Numbered from the stretch's first letter, positions 27,544 to 36,147 are shown. The stretch is 44,283 nt of DNA from Desulfuromonadales bacterium (GCA_029210745.1 JARGFI010000003.1:1-44283), one strand, 5' to 3'. Made by a program: numbers and translations. Notes: generated by a model from the sequence alone, not told the origin.

Positions 27544-29244
27544 ATGGCCTCCAACCGACTTGGCGAACTGCTGGTTCGCAATGGTCTGATCGACGAAAAA
27601 CAGCTTTTAAAAGGCCTGGAAGAGCAGAAGCTGAACGGTGGTCGCCTCGGTGCCAGCCTGATTAAACTCGGTTATATCAAGGAAGAAGAGCTGGCGGCGT
27701 TTCTGTCACGCCAGTACGGTGTCCCTTCGATCAATCTGAGTGAATTCGAGATCGACCCCGCAGTTATCTCTGTCGTTCCCGCCGCCGTCTCCCAAAAATA
27801 CCAGATTATTCCGATCAACCGTGCCGGTTCAACCCTGATCATCGCCATGAGCGACCCGTCGAATATTTTTGCGATCGACGACATCAAGTTCATGACCGGT
27901 TACAACGTTGAAGTGGTGGTCGCACCGGAAGCGTCAATCAAGGACGCAATTGACAAGTATTACGATCAGAGTGCGTCGTTGGCCAGCGTCATGGACGATC
28001 TCGAAGATATCGACATGGAGGTCATCGAGGGCGATGATGATGTCGATGTCGGTTCGCTGGCGCAAGCGACCGAAGATGCCCCGGTTGTCAAATTATGCAA
28101 CCTGATTCTGACCGACGCGATTAAACGCGGCGCCTCGGATATTCATATCGAGCCGTATGAAAAGTCGTTTCGGGTGCGTTACCGGATCGACGGGATGCTC
28201 TACGAGGTGATGAAGCCGCCGATGAAGCTGAAAAATGCGATCACCTCGCGCATCAAGATCATGGCGGAAATGGATATTGCCGAGCGCCGTCTGCCGCAGG
28301 ACGGGCGGATTAAGATCAAACTCGGTAAAGACAAGGACATGGACTACCGGGTCAGCTGTCTGCCGACCTTGTTCGGTGAAAAAATCTGCTTGCGGTTGCT
28401 CGACAAATCAAACCTGCAACTTGATATGACCAAGCTGGGGTATGAAGCTGCGCCGCTGGAGTGGTTCAAGAAGGAAATCCACAAGCCGTTCGGCATGTGT
28501 CTGGTCACTGGCCCGACCGGGTCGGGAAAGACCGTTTCACTTTATTCCGCCCTGTCGGAGCTGAACAAAGTCTCGGAAAATATATCGACGGCCGAAGATC
28601 CGGTCGAGTTTAACTTTGCCGGAATCAATCAGGTGCAGATGCATGAGGAAATCGGACTCAACTTCGCCTCGGCACTGCGGGCATTTTTGCGCCAGGATCC
28701 GGATATCATCATGATCGGTGAGATCCGCGATTTTGAAACCGCCGAGATCGGGGTCAAGGCGGCCTTGACCGGGCACCTGGTGCTGTCGACCCTGCACACC
28801 AACGATGCACCAAGTACCATCAATCGTCTGCTCAATATGGGGATCGAACCATTTCTGGTCGCTTCCGCCGTCAATCTGATCACCGCACAACGGCTGGGAC
28901 GGCGGACGTGTCAGGAGTGCAAACAACCGGAAGATATCCCCAAGAAAACATTGATCGAAGCAGGTGTGCCCGAGGCCGAGGTTGACAGCTATGTCTCCTA
29001 CAAAGGGACCGGTTGCCCGGTGTGCAACGATACCGGTTGCAAGGGGCGGGTCGGTATCTATCAGGTCATGCCGATGTTTGAGGAAATTAAGGAGATGGTT
29101 CTGGGGGGAGCCAATACCGCCGAGATCAAACAAACCTCGATGAAACTGGGGGTAAAAACGATGCGCCAGTCGGCATTAACCAAGCTTCAGGAAGGTGTCT
29201 TGTCGATTGAAGAAGTCGGGCGCTGCACGGTTGCCGATACCTGA
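27544..29244 (+). CDS. pilB: Type IV pilus extension ATPase PilB
   Basis: Cytoplasmic hexameric motor that powers pilin polymerisation. The 566-residue protein has an N-terminal MshEN/GspE_N domain (1-150), Walker A GPTGSGKT (323-330), the Asp box and Walker B region (DPDIIMIGEIRD), the His box TGHLVLSTLHTND, and a zinc tetracysteine (C456, C459, C491, C494). It starts at ATG 27544 after a GGAG. It is first in a same-strand series with pilT, pilC, pilS and pilR. Confidence 0.97.
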   Translation: MASNRLGELLVRNGLIDEKQLLKGLEEQKLNGGRLGASLIKLGYIKEEELAAFLSRQYGVPSINLSEFEIDPAVISVVPAAVSQKYQIIPINRAGSTLIIAMSDPSNIFAIDDIKFMTGYNVEVVVAPEASIKDAIDKYYDQSASLASVMDDLEDIDMEVIEGDDDVDVGSLAQATEDAPVVKLCNLILTDAIKRGASDIHIEPYEKSFRVRYRIDGMLYEVMKPPMKLKNAITSRIKIMAEMDIAERRLPQDGRIKIKLGKDKDMDYRVSCLPTLFGEKICLRLLDKSNLQLDMTKLGYEAAPLEWFKKEIHKPFGMCLVTGPTGSGKTVSLYSALSELNKVSENISTAEDPVEFNFAGINQVQMHEEIGLNFASALRAFLRQDPDIIMIGEIRDFETAEIGVKAALTGHLVLSTLHTNDAPSTINRLLNMGIEPFLVASAVNLITAQRLGRRTCQECKQPEDIPKKTLIEAGVPEAEVDSYVSYKGTGCPVCNDTGCKGRVGIYQVMPMFEEIKEMVLGGANTAEIKQTSMKLGVKTMRQSALTKLQEGVLSIEEVGRCTVADT

Positions 29245-29291
29245 GCCATTACCCCGTGAAATCGTCCTCAACCACTTAAGGCTGGAATTAA

Positions 29292-30401
29292 ATGGCAACA
29301 ATTCATCAATTACTCAAAACAATGGTTGAGCAGGGGTCTTCCGACCTGCATATTACCACCGGGTCTCCGCCGCAAATTCGTATCAACGGTCACATGACCC
29401 CGCTCAAGTTGCCGCCATTGACGGGGAATGATACCAAGAATCTCTGCTACAGCATCCTTACCGATGATCAGAAGCGTCGCTTTGAAGAAGAGAATGAGCT
29501 TGATTTCTCCTTCGGTGTCAAGGGGTTGGCTCGGTTTCGGGGGAATCTTTTTCGTCAGCGCGGCGCCGTCGGCGGGGTGTTCCGGCTGATTCCGTTTAAA
29601 ATCCTGACCTTCGACGAACTGGGTTTGCCGCCGGTGGTCAAGGCGATTACCAGTAAGCCCCGGGGGCTGGTGCTGGTCACCGGGCCGACCGGGAGTGGCA
29701 AGTCGACCACCCTGGCGGCGATGATCGATGCGATCAATGCAGAGCGCCACGAACACATCATTACCATCGAAGATCCCATTGAGTTTATTCATCCACACAA
29801 AAAGTGCCTGGTCAACCAGCGCGAAGTGGGGGGGGATACGGTTTCTTTCAAGCGGGCATTGAAGGCGATTCTGCGTCAGGATCCCGACGTGGTTCTGGTC
29901 GGCGAATTGCGCGATCTGGAAACGATCGAAGCGGCGTTGACTATTGCCGAAACCGGACACCTGTGTTTTGCGACCCTGCATACCAACTCTTGCGCACAAA
30001 CCATCAACCGGATGGTTGACGTTTTCCCCACCAACCAGCAGCAACAGGTGCGTACCCAGCTTGCATTTGTTCTCGAAGGGGTCCTGTCACAAACCCTGGT
30101 TCCCAAGGTTGGCGGCAGAGGGCGGGCATTGGCGCTCGAAGTCATGGTGCCGAATGTGGCGATCCGGGCCTTGATTCGCGAAGACAAGATCCATCAGATC
30201 TATTCGCAGATGCAGATGGGACAAGATAAATATGGTATGCAGACGATGAATCAGCAACTTTTCATGTTGCTGCATAAAAAAGAGATTACGCTCGAAACAG
30301 CCATGTCACGTTCCAGCGATATGGACGAACTGAAACAGATGATTGCCAACCCGGCGGCGCACCTCAAGAGATACGCCACCCAGCCACCACCGAAGCGTTG
30401 A
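29292..30401 (+). CDS. pilT: Type IV pilus retraction ATPase PilT
   Basis: Cytoplasmic motor that depolymerises the pilus. The 369-residue length and the absence of the GspE_N domain and zinc cysteines separate it from PilB. Walker A is GPTGSGKS (131-138), followed by TIEDPIEF, the Walker B stretch DVVLVGELRD and the His box TGHLCFATLHTN. It sits 47 bases after pilB and 11 before pilC. Several PilT paralogues exist in Geobacter relatives; this is the one linked to pilB-pilC. Confidence 0.96.
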   Translation: MATIHQLLKTMVEQGSSDLHITTGSPPQIRINGHMTPLKLPPLTGNDTKNLCYSILTDDQKRRFEEENELDFSFGVKGLARFRGNLFRQRGAVGGVFRLIPFKILTFDELGLPPVVKAITSKPRGLVLVTGPTGSGKSTTLAAMIDAINAERHEHIITIEDPIEFIHPHKKCLVNQREVGGDTVSFKRALKAILRQDPDVVLVGELRDLETIEAALTIAETGHLCFATLHTNSCAQTINRMVDVFPTNQQQQVRTQLAFVLEGVLSQTLVPKVGGRGRALALEVMVPNVAIRALIREDKIHQIYSQMQMGQDKYGMQTMNQQLFMLLHKKEITLETAMSRSSDMDELKQMIANPAAHLKRYATQPPPKR

Positions 30402-30412
30402 TTTGAGGAACC

Positions 30413-31630
30413 ATGGCCAAATATTCGTGGGAAGCAAAAGACAAAAAGGGTAAAGTTTACAAGGGCGAGGTTGAGGCACCGAATGAGGATGTCGTCCGTG
30501 CCCAGGTGAAAGCCCAGGGGTTGTTGGTCACCGCCGTCAAGGAACGCGGCAAGGGGATGGATATTGAGATCAAAATCCCCGGCTTTGAGCCCAAAGTCAC
30601 CACCCGCGACCTTGTCATCTTTACCCGTCAGTTCAGCACCATGATCGATGCCGGTTTGCCGCTGGTGCAATGCCTGGATATTCTGTCGAGTCAGCAGGAG
30701 AATAAAACCTTCAAGAAAATGCTGACCCAGATCAAGGAAGATGTTGAATCCGGCTCCACCTTTGCCGATGCGCTGAAAAAACACCCCAAAGGATTTGATG
30801 AGCTCTACGTCAACCTGATTGCCGCAGGCGAGGTCGGCGGTATTCTGGATACCATTCTCAACCGCCTGGCGGCGTATATCGAAAAAGCGCAGAAACTGAA
30901 GAAACAGGTCAAAAGCGCCATGACCTACCCGATTACCATTATCAGTATCGCGGCGCTGGTTATCATTGTCATCATGGTTTTTGTCATCCCCGCCTTCGAA
31001 AAAATGTTTGCGGATTTCGGTGGGTCATTGCCGATGCCGACCCAGATCGTCATTGCCATGAGTCGTTTTATTACCAGTTATATCCTGGTGATCATCGGCG
31101 CCATTTTCGCTTTTATTACCCTTGTTAAACGCATTTATGCCACCAAAAAGGGGCGGGAGATCATGGACGACTGGTTCCTCAAACTCCCGGTCTTTGGTGA
31201 ACTGATCCGCAAGGTTTCAGTCGCCAAGTTTACCCGGACCCTGGGGACAATGATTTCCAGTGGCGTGCCGATCCTTGATGGTCTGGAAATTGTCGCCAAG
31301 ACCGCCGGCAACAAAACCGTGGAAAAAGCGATCTATGTCGTCCGGCAGAGCATCAGCGAGGGGAAGACCATTTCCGAGCCACTCACCAAATCAGGGGTCT
31401 TCCCGTCGATGGTGTGTCAGATGATCGCCGTCGGTGAACAGTCTGGATCGATCGATACCATGCTCAATAAAATTGCCGATTTCTATGATGACGAGGTTGA
31501 TGATGCCGTCGGCAACCTGACGGCAATGATGGAGCCAATGCTCATGGCCTTTCTCGGCACAACTGTCGGTGGCCTGGTTATCGCCATGTATCTGCCAATT
31601 TTCAAACTTGCCGGAGCCGCAGGCGGCTAA
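30413..31630 (+). CDS. pilC: Type IV pilus inner-membrane platform protein PilC
   Basis: Anchors the PilB/PilT motor and passes pilins into the growing fibre. The 405-residue protein has a short N-terminal beta part, then two T2SSF domains (about 68-195 and 272-395) and three transmembrane segments near 175, 225 and 380. Motifs FTRQFSTMIDAGLPLVQ and the repeat KFTRTLGTMISSGVPILDG mark the two domains. GAGGA precedes the ATG. It ends nine bases before pilS. Confidence 0.96.
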   Translation: MAKYSWEAKDKKGKVYKGEVEAPNEDVVRAQVKAQGLLVTAVKERGKGMDIEIKIPGFEPKVTTRDLVIFTRQFSTMIDAGLPLVQCLDILSSQQENKTFKKMLTQIKEDVESGSTFADALKKHPKGFDELYVNLIAAGEVGGILDTILNRLAAYIEKAQKLKKQVKSAMTYPITIISIAALVIIVIMVFVIPAFEKMFADFGGSLPMPTQIVIAMSRFITSYILVIIGAIFAFITLVKRIYATKKGREIMDDWFLKLPVFGELIRKVSVAKFTRTLGTMISSGVPILDGLEIVAKTAGNKTVEKAIYVVRQSISEGKTISEPLTKSGVFPSMVCQMIAVGEQSGSIDTMLNKIADFYDDEVDDAVGNLTAMMEPMLMAFLGTTVGGLVIAMYLPIFKLAGAAGG

Positions 31631-31639
31631 GGCTTTTGC

Positions 31640-33256
31640 ATGACGGCACAGCAAGACCAGAATGCGGCCCTGACCCGCGTCCGGCAGTTTCAGTGGCTGC
31701 TGCTGTTCAGAATTACCGTCATTCTGATTTTTTTAGGGGGGACTTTCCTGTTTTTTTTTCGGGAAGGTCTGCTCTGGACCTCGCCGCACCTTTTTCCACT
31801 CTATGGGCTGGCCCTTTTTTCCTTCATTCACGCCCTGCTTTCCTCGGTTTTTTTACGCCGTACGCGTCGTTTCAGGCTCTTTGTGCAGCTGCAAGTTGTC
31901 TGGGATCTTGTCTTCGTCGCATTTCTTATCCATTTTTCGGGGGGGATAAACAGCTTTTTTTCGTTCGCCTATATCCTGCTGATCGTCAGCTACAGTTTTT
32001 TTCTTGATCGCAGAGAACTGCTGCTGTGCGCTTCCGGTGCCTCCATCCTTTACGGGAGTATGCTGGATCTGCAATATTACGGCTACCTCGATTTCTTGCA
32101 GGCGACGCCCGCCAGTTCAATCCCGTTATCCGAAGTTGTCTATGCGGTATTCCTCAACGTTTCGGCCTACTACATCACCGCTCTGCTGGGTGGCGCCCTG
32201 GTTTCCCGTTTAAACCGCAGTGAAAGCGCCCTTGAAAAAAAAGAGATCGACTACAAAGAACTCGAACGGCTCAACCGCAGTATTCTTTACAGTATCAGCA
32301 GCGGTTTGATGTTGATTAACAACGCCGGGCGCATACGGCTGCTGAATGCCGCCGCCGAACGGATCACCGGCTACCAGCTCAAAGAGGTCTACGATACGCT
32401 TTTGGTCGACCTTTTTCCTGAATTTGAGGCGTTTGACGGAGGTTTTAAACTGGTTAAGCGTGGCGAATGCCGGATACTGTCGAAAAGTTGTCAGGAAATC
32501 TGGCTGGGTTACAATTCGACCCTCATCAAACATCCGCAAGAAGGTCATTTAAGCCTGTTGATCGCGTTTCAGGATCTGACCGAGTTGAAACTTTCGGAGG
32601 AAAGACTCCAGCAGTCGGCGCGGATGGTCGCCGTCGGGCAGTTGGCGGCAGGGCTTGCCCACGAAATCCGCAACCCGCTGGCATCGATCAGCGGGACGAT
32701 TCAACTGCTCCTTGAAAACCGGTCGATCCCGGCAACAGATATGCGGCTGATGGAATTGACGATGCGTGAAGTGCGCCGCCTCAACACGTTGCTCACCGAT
32801 TTTCTGGTTTATGCCCGGCCCGCCCCGTTGCGGTGTTCAGCGGTCAGCGGCGAGCAGATTGTCGAATCGCTGTTGCTGCTGGTCGATGCTGACGAGCGTT
32901 TCAGGGAGATTAAGATCGACTGTTCGTCCGTTTCCCACGAGACATTTTCGCTGGATAAGGAAAAGATTTGTCAGGCTCTGTGGAACTTGCTGCTCAATGC
33001 GGCGGCTGCGTTGCACTATCGCGGCACCATTGCCATCACCTTCGATCCCGGCAAGGCGCAGATCAGAGTCGAAGATAACGGCCCCGGTATCCCCCCGGAA
33101 ATCAAACAGCGAATCTTCGAGCCGTTCTTTACCACCAAAGATGCCGGGACCGGGCTGGGGTTGGCGACCGTTTTCACAATCATGCAGGCACATCATGGGC
33201 AGATCACCGTTGCTGGTCGCCCCGGCGGCGGTACCCGCATGATTATGGAATTTTGA
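31640..33256 (+). CDS. pilS: Sensor histidine kinase PilS
   Basis: Inner-membrane sensor of the PilS-PilR pair that controls pilin expression. The 538-residue protein has six hydrophobic segments (about 18-190), a PAS domain (210-310), HisKA with H341 in LAHEIRNPL, and an ATPase domain with DNGPGIPP and GTGLGLATV. In other species the PilS membrane part senses pilin in the membrane. pilR follows after 24 bases. Confidence 0.93.
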   Translation: MTAQQDQNAALTRVRQFQWLLLFRITVILIFLGGTFLFFFREGLLWTSPHLFPLYGLALFSFIHALLSSVFLRRTRRFRLFVQLQVVWDLVFVAFLIHFSGGINSFFSFAYILLIVSYSFFLDRRELLLCASGASILYGSMLDLQYYGYLDFLQATPASSIPLSEVVYAVFLNVSAYYITALLGGALVSRLNRSESALEKKEIDYKELERLNRSILYSISSGLMLINNAGRIRLLNAAAERITGYQLKEVYDTLLVDLFPEFEAFDGGFKLVKRGECRILSKSCQEIWLGYNSTLIKHPQEGHLSLLIAFQDLTELKLSEERLQQSARMVAVGQLAAGLAHEIRNPLASISGTIQLLLENRSIPATDMRLMELTMREVRRLNTLLTDFLVYARPAPLRCSAVSGEQIVESLLLLVDADERFREIKIDCSSVSHETFSLDKEKICQALWNLLLNAAAALHYRGTIAITFDPGKAQIRVEDNGPGIPPEIKQRIFEPFFTTKDAGTGLGLATVFTIMQAHHGQITVAGRPGGGTRMIMEF

Positions 33257-33280
33257 CTAACGGCTAAAGTGGAGTTCACC

Positions 33281-34669
33281 ATGACTCAGGATAAACGAAA
33301 TTTTCAACTGCTGGTTGTCGATGACGACTCCAGTCTCAGAGAGTTTTTGACCATTATGCTGGAGCGCGAAGGCTACCGGGTGACGGCTGCAACCGACGCA
33401 CTAACCGCGTTGAAGGTGCTGCGCTCCGGCCGTTTCGATTTGATTCTCAGTGACATCAAGATGCCGGGGATGAGTGGCGTTGAACTGCTCGATGTGGTCA
33501 CAGCAGAAGCCCCGGAGACGATCGTGGTGATGATGACCGCTTTTTCCTCGACCGAAGACGCCGTTGATGCCATGAAGCGGGGCGCCTATGACTACATCGT
33601 CAAACCGTGCGATAACGATGAATTGCGCCTGGTTATCAGCAACGCACTCGAACGTAAAGCCCTTAAACAGGAGAATGTACGGCTCAAGAAAGAGTTGAAC
33701 AAACTCCAGTCGTTTTCCGGCCTGGTCGGCAAAAGCAAGGCAATGCGTGCGGTTTATGAGCTGATTGACAAAGTCGCTGACAACCGGGTTTCAGTGCTGA
33801 TCACCGGCGAGAGTGGCACCGGCAAAGAAATCGTCGCGCGGGCCATTCATCAACAAAGTTCGAGAAAAAATAACCCGTTCATTGCTGTAAACTGTGGCGC
33901 GATTCCTGAAAATTTGCTCGAAAGCGAACTGTTCGGTTACGAAAAAGGGGCGTTCACCGGTGCCGAGCGGCAGAAATCCGGATTGATGGAAGAGGCTGAA
34001 GGCGGCACCCTGTTCCTTGACGAAATCGGCGAACTGCCGCAACTGATGCAGGTCAAACTGCTGCGGGTGCTGCAAGAGAGCGAGGTTCGCCGGGTCGGGG
34101 GGAGCCGCTCGGTCAAGCTGGATTTTCGTTTATTGACCGCCACCAACAAGAATCTGACCGATGAGGTTGCCGCCGGACGTTTTCGTGAAGATCTTTATTA
34201 TCGGCTCAATGTCATCGAGCTGCGTCTGCCCCCGTTAAGAGATAAAAAAGAGGATGTTCCGCAACTGATCAAATATTTTTGTGCGCGTAGAAACGCCGAG
34301 GATGTCGTCGTCGCAGAAGATGCCTTGCGCTGCCTGACCGCTTATCATTGGCCGGGGAATGTCCGTGAGCTGGAAAATGTGGTTGAGCGCTGCCTGGTAT
34401 TGGGGCAAACGAACGTTATCGAGAAAAGCTGCCTGCCGGTCGAGTTGGTAAGCCCCTGTGCCTCTCCGGAGGTGGCGGTCCATTTGCCTGCCGACCCCTT
34501 CGATCTCGATGCCTATTTGCTCACGATTGAAAAATCGTTACTGTTGGCCGCGTTGCAGGAAGCGGGTGGGGTCAGAAAAAAAGCCGCCGCACGCCTCGGC
34601 ATGACCTTCCGCTCGATCCGTTACCGACTGGCCAAGTTTGATCTGGACCGGGAAGAGGAGGCGGAGTGA
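33281..34669 (+). CDS. pilR: Sigma54-dependent response regulator PilR
   Basis: 462-residue activator: receiver domain (8-122, phospho-acceptor D58), AAA+ domain with GESGTGKE (176-183), the sigma54-contacting loop GAFTGA (223-228) and Walker B FLDEIGE, and a Fis-type HTH at 420-455 ([19 protein letters not shown]). Start ATG 33281 has GTGGAG upstream. It should act on the -24/-12 promoter in front of pilA. Its last 54 codons are part of a 192-bp direct repeat copied after a toxin-antitoxin insert, yet this copy is intact and in frame. Confidence 0.95.
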   Translation: MTQDKRNFQLLVVDDDSSLREFLTIMLEREGYRVTAATDALTALKVLRSGRFDLILSDIKMPGMSGVELLDVVTAEAPETIVVMMTAFSSTEDAVDAMKRGAYDYIVKPCDNDELRLVISNALERKALKQENVRLKKELNKLQSFSGLVGKSKAMRAVYELIDKVADNRVSVLITGESGTGKEIVARAIHQQSSRKNNPFIAVNCGAIPENLLESELFGYEKGAFTGAERQKSGLMEEAEGGTLFLDEIGELPQLMQVKLLRVLQESEVRRVGGSRSVKLDFRLLTATNKNLTDEVAAGRFREDLYYRLNVIELRLPPLRDKKEDVPQLIKYFCARRNAEDVVVAEDALRCLTAYHWPGNVRELENVVERCLVLGQTNVIEKSCLPVELVSPCASPEVAVHLPADPFDLDAYLLTIEKSLLLAALQEAGGVRKKAAARLGMTFRSIRYRLAKFDLDREEEAE

Positions 34670-34697
34670 ATTGTGACGTTTTGTGTTTCAAAGGTGA
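34506..34697 (+). repeat. 192-bp direct repeat, copy 1 (pilR 3' end plus 28 bp)
   Basis: Identical to 35745-35936 except at five positions (187/192). It covers codons 409-462 of pilR, the stop, and the following 28 bp. Four of the five differences are silent third-position changes; the fifth changes Ala to Val near the C-terminus. Confidence 0.97.
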
Positions 34698-34701
34698 TAA
34701 A

Positions 34702-34951
34702 TGATAATAAATAGTTTTTGTAACTATTCACCTGTCCACCCAAAGGTCGTCATCCCCGAGCGATCCTGTCGGGGATCTCAACGTTCAACCCTGAAACCCC
34801 TGGATTCCGGCTAAACCCCTGCCGGAATGGCGCGCGATTTTTCGCGGCTAAAAGCCGCTCCCACAAAAGTGCTGAACAGTTTACAAAAGTTTTATCACGG
34901 TGAGCAGAATAGTTACAGTTTTTCTTCGTTTTCTTTGTGGTGAGAAAAATC
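34702..34951 (+). repeat. Intergenic homology block, copy 1 (interrupted by the MITE-like element)
   Basis: TGATAATAAATAGTTTTT (34702-34719) matches 36054-36071 at 16 of 18 positions, and GTTTTTCTTCGT...TGGTGAGAAAAATC (34918-34951) matches 36066-36098. In copy 1 the two halves are separated by the 197-bp MITE-like element; in copy 2 they are continuous. Confidence 0.75.
34720..34916. mobile_element. MITE-like element with terminal inverted repeats and hairpin-rich core
   Basis: 197 bp, non-coding. It starts GTAACTATTC and ends GAATAGTTAC (perfect 10-bp terminal inverted repeats). It is flanked by the 7-bp direct repeat AGTTTTT at 34713-34719 and 34917-34923, as expected for a target-site duplication. 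The core contains four successive hairpins: TCCCCGA/TCGGGGA, ATTCCGGC/GCCGGAAT, CGCGA/TCGCG and GCGGCT/AGCCGC, like REP-type elements. Together with the repeats it fills the 317-bp gap between pilR and the toxin gene. Confidence 0.65.
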
Positions 34952-34986
34952 GTGCCAGCGCATAAATAACATTTCTTTTAGAGCGG

Positions 34987-35325
34987 TCAATAAGGCTCTT
35001 CTTTCCAGCAAAAACGATTTTTCCCACCGATCCTGATATTTAAAAGAAGTATCGGCTCAGCGGGGTCAGGTGGAACCCAGTAAAGAACAAGGAAATTTCG
35101 GGCGCTGGCATCCAGCACATATTCCCTCACCGTTATCTTTTTGCCTTGGATCGACCTTCGTCTTGCAGGGGCAATCTCGTCAAACGCGGAAATATTCTCT
35201 ACCATTGACCGGTAGCTTTGCTGCAAGCGTTCCACAAAACGAACCGCACCTAATTCAGCATACTCGTCAAGAAATTCTTTCAATCGGCGAGCAAACAAAG
35301 GTGTGGCGACAACCTCCCTGGTCAT
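34987..35325 (-). CDS. RelE/ParE-superfamily toxin
   Basis: 112-residue small toxin of the ParE/RelE fold: helical hairpin at residues 8-45 (FARRLKEFLDEYAELGAVRFVERL), then beta strands with KKITVREYVLDASARNFLVLYW and LLNIRIGGKNRF. It is encoded downstream of the antitoxin with a 4-bp start/stop overlap (35322-35325), the usual order for parDE-type pairs. Its target (gyrase for ParE, ribosome-bound mRNA for RelE) cannot be told from sequence. It lies on the strand opposite to the pil genes, within the duplicated pilR region. Confidence 0.78.
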   Translation of the reverse strand: MTREVVATPLFARRLKEFLDEYAELGAVRFVERLQQSYRSMVENISAFDEIAPARRRSIQGKKITVREYVLDASARNFLVLYWVPPDPAEPILLLNIRIGGKNRFCWKEEPY

Positions 35326-35600
35326 CCTCTTTTCTTCTCAACAACAGCCTTAGCCCGAGCAAAAGCATGATCGAACAGGGCATCAATCTTTGCGGCAGGC
35401 TCACAAACGCCCGTTAACTCATACTCTTCCCATGCCGCAAATGCTTCTGCTTCAAACTGAATATCAGCCTCGGCTGCTTCAATTGCCGGAGCGCCAATCG
35501 CCTCAAGCACGGCTCCCATCGGCCTGCCGATTTTTTTTGATAGAGCTTCCAGCCGCTCGGCAAATTTATCATCCACCCTTAAATTAAGTTGCCTGGTCAT
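35322..35600 (-). CDS. Ribbon-helix-helix antitoxin
   Basis: 92 residues. The N-terminal part (3-45, RQLNLRVDDKFAERLEALSK) fits a ribbon-helix-helix DNA-binding fold. The acidic/Ala-rich C-terminal half (46-90) would wrap the toxin. ATG 35600 follows AAAGGGG. It probably represses its own promoter through the TGCTAGCA repeats 28-45 bp upstream. Confidence 0.78.
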   Translation of the reverse strand: MTRQLNLRVDDKFAERLEALSKKIGRPMGAVLEAIGAPAIEAAEADIQFEAEAFAAWEEYELTGVCEPAAKIDALFDHAFARAKAVVEKKRG

Positions 35601-35627
35601 AACTGTACCCCTTTCGTGTTTTTTAAA

Positions 35628-35656
35628 ATGCTAGCAGTTGCTAGCATACAAGTCAA
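35628..35656 (-). promoter_or_regulatory. Toxin-antitoxin promoter with two TGCTAGCA operator repeats
   Basis: Minus-strand TTGACT (35656-35651), 17-bp spacer, TAGCAT (35633-35628). Two copies of the self-palindromic octamer TGCTAGCA (35629-35636 and 35639-35646), 10 bp apart, cover the -10 box and spacer. That spacing is a helical turn, suited to two antitoxin dimers side by side. Confidence 0.72.
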
Positions 35657-35686
35657 GTCCAGTCATGATTTGTCCAGTCATGATTT
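35657..35686. repeat. Tandem 15-bp repeat next to the toxin-antitoxin promoter
   Basis: GTCCAGTCATGATTT occurs twice without a gap (35657-35671, 35672-35686), directly upstream of the -35 box. It may be a slippage product or an extra regulator site. Confidence 0.85.
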
Positions 35687-35744
35687 GCTGGATAAGGGGA
35701 TGAAGGGCCGCCCAAGGGAATGGAGGGCCGGGGGACAACGTAGG

Positions 35745-35908
35745 TCGATGCCTATTTGCTCACGATTGAAAAATCGTTACTGTTGGCCGCGTTGCAGGAA
35801 GCCGGTGGGGTCAGAAAAAAAGCTGCCGCACGCCTCGGCATGACTTTCCGCTCGATCCGTTATCGACTGGCCAAGTTTGATCTGGACCGGGAAGAGGAGG
35901 TGGAGTGA
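35745..35908 (+). pseudogene. pilR 3'-terminal fragment
   Basis: Encodes the last 54 residues of PilR (the Fis-type helix-turn-helix and tail) in an open frame to the stop at 35906-35908, with a single Ala-to-Val change. It has no start, receiver or AAA+ domain and no evident ribosome-binding site in that frame, so it is a fragment and not a gene. Confidence 0.9.
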
Positions 35909-35936
35909 ATTGTGACGTTTTGTGTTTCAAAGGTGA
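35745..35936 (+). repeat. 192-bp direct repeat, copy 2
   Basis: Second copy of 34506-34697 with five substitutions. Its left edge is abrupt: the bases before it (35687-35744) show no similarity to pilR. Confidence 0.97.
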
Positions 35937-36035
35937 CAAGTTTTGTCTCATGTTTTCACGGTAGCGGGGGAGGGTGTTCGTAAAACGGTTTGCACTATGT
36001 AAAAGACTCTTCCATGCAAGTCAAAAAAATCACCC

Positions 36036-36046
36036 GTCACAATGAC
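36036..36046. promoter_or_regulatory. Candidate upstream activator site (GTCA-N3-TGAC)
   Basis: Perfect inverted repeat GTCACAATGAC about 100-120 bp upstream of the predicted pilA start site, a usual distance for an enhancer-binding protein such as PilR. This rests on position and symmetry only. Confidence 0.35.
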
Positions 36047-36053
36047 AACCCTC

Positions 36054-36098
36054 TGATTATAAATGGTTTTTCTTCGTCCCTTCGTGGTGAGAAAAATC
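36054..36098 (+). repeat. Intergenic homology block, copy 2 (uninterrupted)
   Basis: TGATTATAAATGGTTTTT followed directly by CTTCGTCCCTTCGTGGTGAG and AAAAATC. It matches the two halves at 34702-34719 and 34918-34951. The 117 bp between the 192-bp repeat and this block (35937-36053) have no counterpart after copy 1. Confidence 0.75.
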
Positions 36099-36131
36099 TT
36101 TTTCTTTTGATCGTACGGGTCACTTGCAATT

Positions 36132-36147
36132 TGGTATGTTGCTTGCT
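36132..36147 (+). promoter_or_regulatory. Sigma54 (-24/-12) promoter of pilA
   Basis: TGGTATGTTGCTTGCT: GG (36133-36134) and GC (36145-36146) are separated by exactly 10 bases, and TTGC is canonical. The transcript would start near 36158, leaving a leader of about 97 nt before pilA. It fits with the sigma54 activator PilR encoded just upstream. Confidence 0.82.

Noticed and set aside
34730-34870. CRISPR-like or tandem repeat array in the pilR-toxin gap
   Set aside because: The hairpins are different from each other and not a repeated unit with spacers; they form a single REP-rich element.
35589-35843. Small plus-strand open frame overlapping the antitoxin promoter and the repeat
   Set aside because: It crosses the antitoxin promoter and part of the pilR fragment in the wrong frame; it resembles no protein.
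35745-35908. Second pilR copy as a separate HTH protein gene
   Set aside because: The frame is open but has no start codon or ribosome-binding site, and the upstream junction is abrupt; best seen as a fragment.
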